Position numbers and translations under genes: made by a program. A model generated the notes under the pieces. It was not told the DNA's origin. It saw nothing but the letters and a program-made list of their open reading frames with translations, and searched no databases. Below are positions 43,305-44,161 of a stretch of DNA of 44,161 nucleotides, piece after piece (the stretch's first letter is position 1; every line of letters begins with the position of its first letter). This stretch comes from Sneathiella sp. (lineage in GTDB: Bacteria; Pseudomonadota; Alphaproteobacteria; Sneathiellales; Sneathiellaceae), in assembly GCA_017643685.1 (NCBI GenBank), contig JAEPMY010000018.1, forward strand, positions 1 through 44,161, given 5' to 3'.

Positions 43305-44161
43305 ATGTCGTCCGATAAAGTTCAGAAGTTTGATGTGATCGTTATTGGCGGCGGTGCTGCCGGACTGATGTGCGCGATCACCAGCGGTAATCGAGGGCGG
43401 CGGGTTCTTCTGTTGGAAAAAATGCCGGAAGTTGGAAAGAAAATCCTAATAAGTGGCGGTGGGCGCTGCAATTTTACGAATATCGGGGCCGCGCCAGATC
43501 GATACGTCTCTGGAAATAGACATTTTTGTAAATCCGCCCTTCGCCAATATACCCAGCAGGATTTTATCAATTTGGTGGAAAAGCACGGGATTGCTTATCA
43601 CGAAAAGAAGCTGGGTCAGCTTTTCTGTGATGAAAGCGCGAAGCAAATTACGGAAATGCTCTTAAACGAGGCCGAGACAGCTGGAGTGCATATTTGGTGT
43701 GATGCGCCGGCGAAACAGGTTCGCAAGACGGAAGCTGGCTTCGCTATATCGCTCGATGGACAGGATATCGAGGCGGAAAATATTGTAATTGCCTCTGGCG
43801 GTCTGTCGATCCCGAAAATTGGTGCGACTGATTTTGCGCACCGCGTTGCGGCCTCTTTTGATTTGCAGCTAACCGAATTAAAGCCGGGTTTGGTTCCTTT
43901 TACCTTTGATCAGGACGACATGGCGCGTTTTCAAGGGCTGACGGGGGTTTCCGCAGATGTCGAAGTCTCCATCGGAAAGGTCAAATTCCGTGAAAATGTA
44001 CTCTTCACTCATAAGGGCGTGAGTGGTCCCGCCATTTTGCAAATTTCCTCTTATTGGACCACGGGCGATGTGGTGAAGGTTGATTTTTTGCCTGATGAGG
44101 ATTTGTTCGAAGCGTTAAAAGAGGCACGAAAAGAATATCCAAAATCCAGTGTCAAAAAGCA
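43305..44161 (+). CDS. HI0933-like FAD-dependent oxidoreductase, 3' partial
   Basis: The frame stays open to the last base, so the gene continues beyond the window; 285 codons are visible. The N-terminal dinucleotide motif is VIVIGGGAAGL at 11-21, followed by LLLEKM and the GKKILISGGGRCNFTN stretch typical of the HI0933/YhiN flavoprotein family (related to BaiN). FTHKGVSGPAIL near residue 228 is a second family hallmark. The reaction is not known for most members. GGAGAGA precedes ATG 43305, 18 bases after mutL, so it is likely co-transcribed. Confidence 0.88.
   Translation, partial: MSSDKVQKFDVIVIGGGAAGLMCAITSGNRGRRVLLLEKMPEVGKKILISGGGRCNFTNIGAAPDRYVSGNRHFCKSALRQYTQQDFINLVEKHGIAYHEKKLGQLFCDESAKQITEMLLNEAETAGVHIWCDAPAKQVRKTEAGFAISLDGQDIEAENIVIASGGLSIPKIGATDFAHRVAASFDLQLTELKPGLVPFTFDQDDMARFQGLTGVSADVEVSIGKVKFRENVLFTHKGVSGPAILQISSYWTTGDVVKVDFLPDEDLFEALKEARKEYPKSSVKK

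Noticed and set aside
1-44161. Search for CRISPR arrays, transposase genes, tRNA genes and a dif site.
   Set aside because: No regularly spaced repeats, no transposase motifs, no credible tRNA cloverleaf or dif-like 28-mer was recognised by reading; a tRNA scan would settle the RNA part.

Overview
The window is ordinary core chromosome of an alphaproteobacterium with fairly balanced base composition. The assignment rests on several features seen together: a J-domain protein/CobS/CobT cobaltochelatase block beside a BolA gene, a SUV3-like helicase followed by an S4-domain protein, a CheY-CheZ pair, a TipF-like degenerate EAL protein, a BamF/DUF3035 lipoprotein after lspA, and a MutL carrying the endonuclease motif found in lineages without MutH. 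Genus cannot be fixed from the sequence; a marine Rhodospirillales/Sneathiellales-type organism is a guess. No tRNA, rRNA, insertion sequence, prophage, CRISPR array or toxin-antitoxin module was seen. No gene-free stretch exceeds 300 bases.

Layout. 1-3.3 kb: the 3' part of a cyclase-family hydrolase, an unusual three-domain Nfu iron-sulfur carrier, a small unknown protein, a CDP-alcohol phosphatidyltransferase and an unknown acidic protein. 3.3-6.6 kb: an S4 RNA-binding protein and SUV3-like helicase operon on the minus strand. 6.9-11.7 kb: methylmalonyl-CoA mutase, acetylpolyamine amidohydrolase, cytidine deaminase (minus) and the mutase chaperone MeaB. 11.8-13 kb: ribosomal protein L28 with promoter and terminator, then an exported dienelactone hydrolase-like protein. 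13-17.6 kb: cobT, cobS, a J-domain protein and an XRE regulator on the minus strand, with divergent bolA. 17.6-21.8 kb: a ribbon-helix-helix protein, an AEC transporter, a CorC-like protein, aroB and aroK. 22-24.8 kb: a 46-residue membrane microprotein overlapping a large exported helical protein, then xerD. 24.9-27.9 kb: malyl-CoA lyase, accA and an SDR. 28.1-31.4 kb: TipF-like EAL protein, HAD phosphatase, cheZ and cheY. 31.6-40.1 kb: MaoC hydratase, ribF, ileS, lspA, bamF-like lipoprotein and two M16 peptidases. 40.1-44.2 kb: pgi, mutL and a truncated HI0933-like flavoprotein.

How the genes connect. CobST makes cobalamin by the aerobic route; methylmalonyl-CoA mutase uses it and MeaB protects the mutase. 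Malyl-CoA/beta-methylmalyl-CoA lyase would release propionyl-CoA and glyoxylate, which fits an ethylmalonyl-CoA-type assimilation route feeding the mutase. LspA is followed by a lipoprotein gene that needs it. CheY/CheZ and the TipF-like protein point to flagellar motility.

I found no clear-cut new multi-gene system. The best leads are: (1) the ileS leader, with a 27-codon reading frame holding isoleucine codons directly before a strong hairpin that has an alternative pairing partner; (2) an Nfu protein with an extra NifU domain whose cysteines are lost; (3) a 15-bp hairpin that buries the ribosome-binding site of the polyamine deacetylase; (4) the microprotein overlapping the large exported protein; (5) TTAACCAT sites, resembling CtrA half-sites, before cheY and before the XRE regulator.
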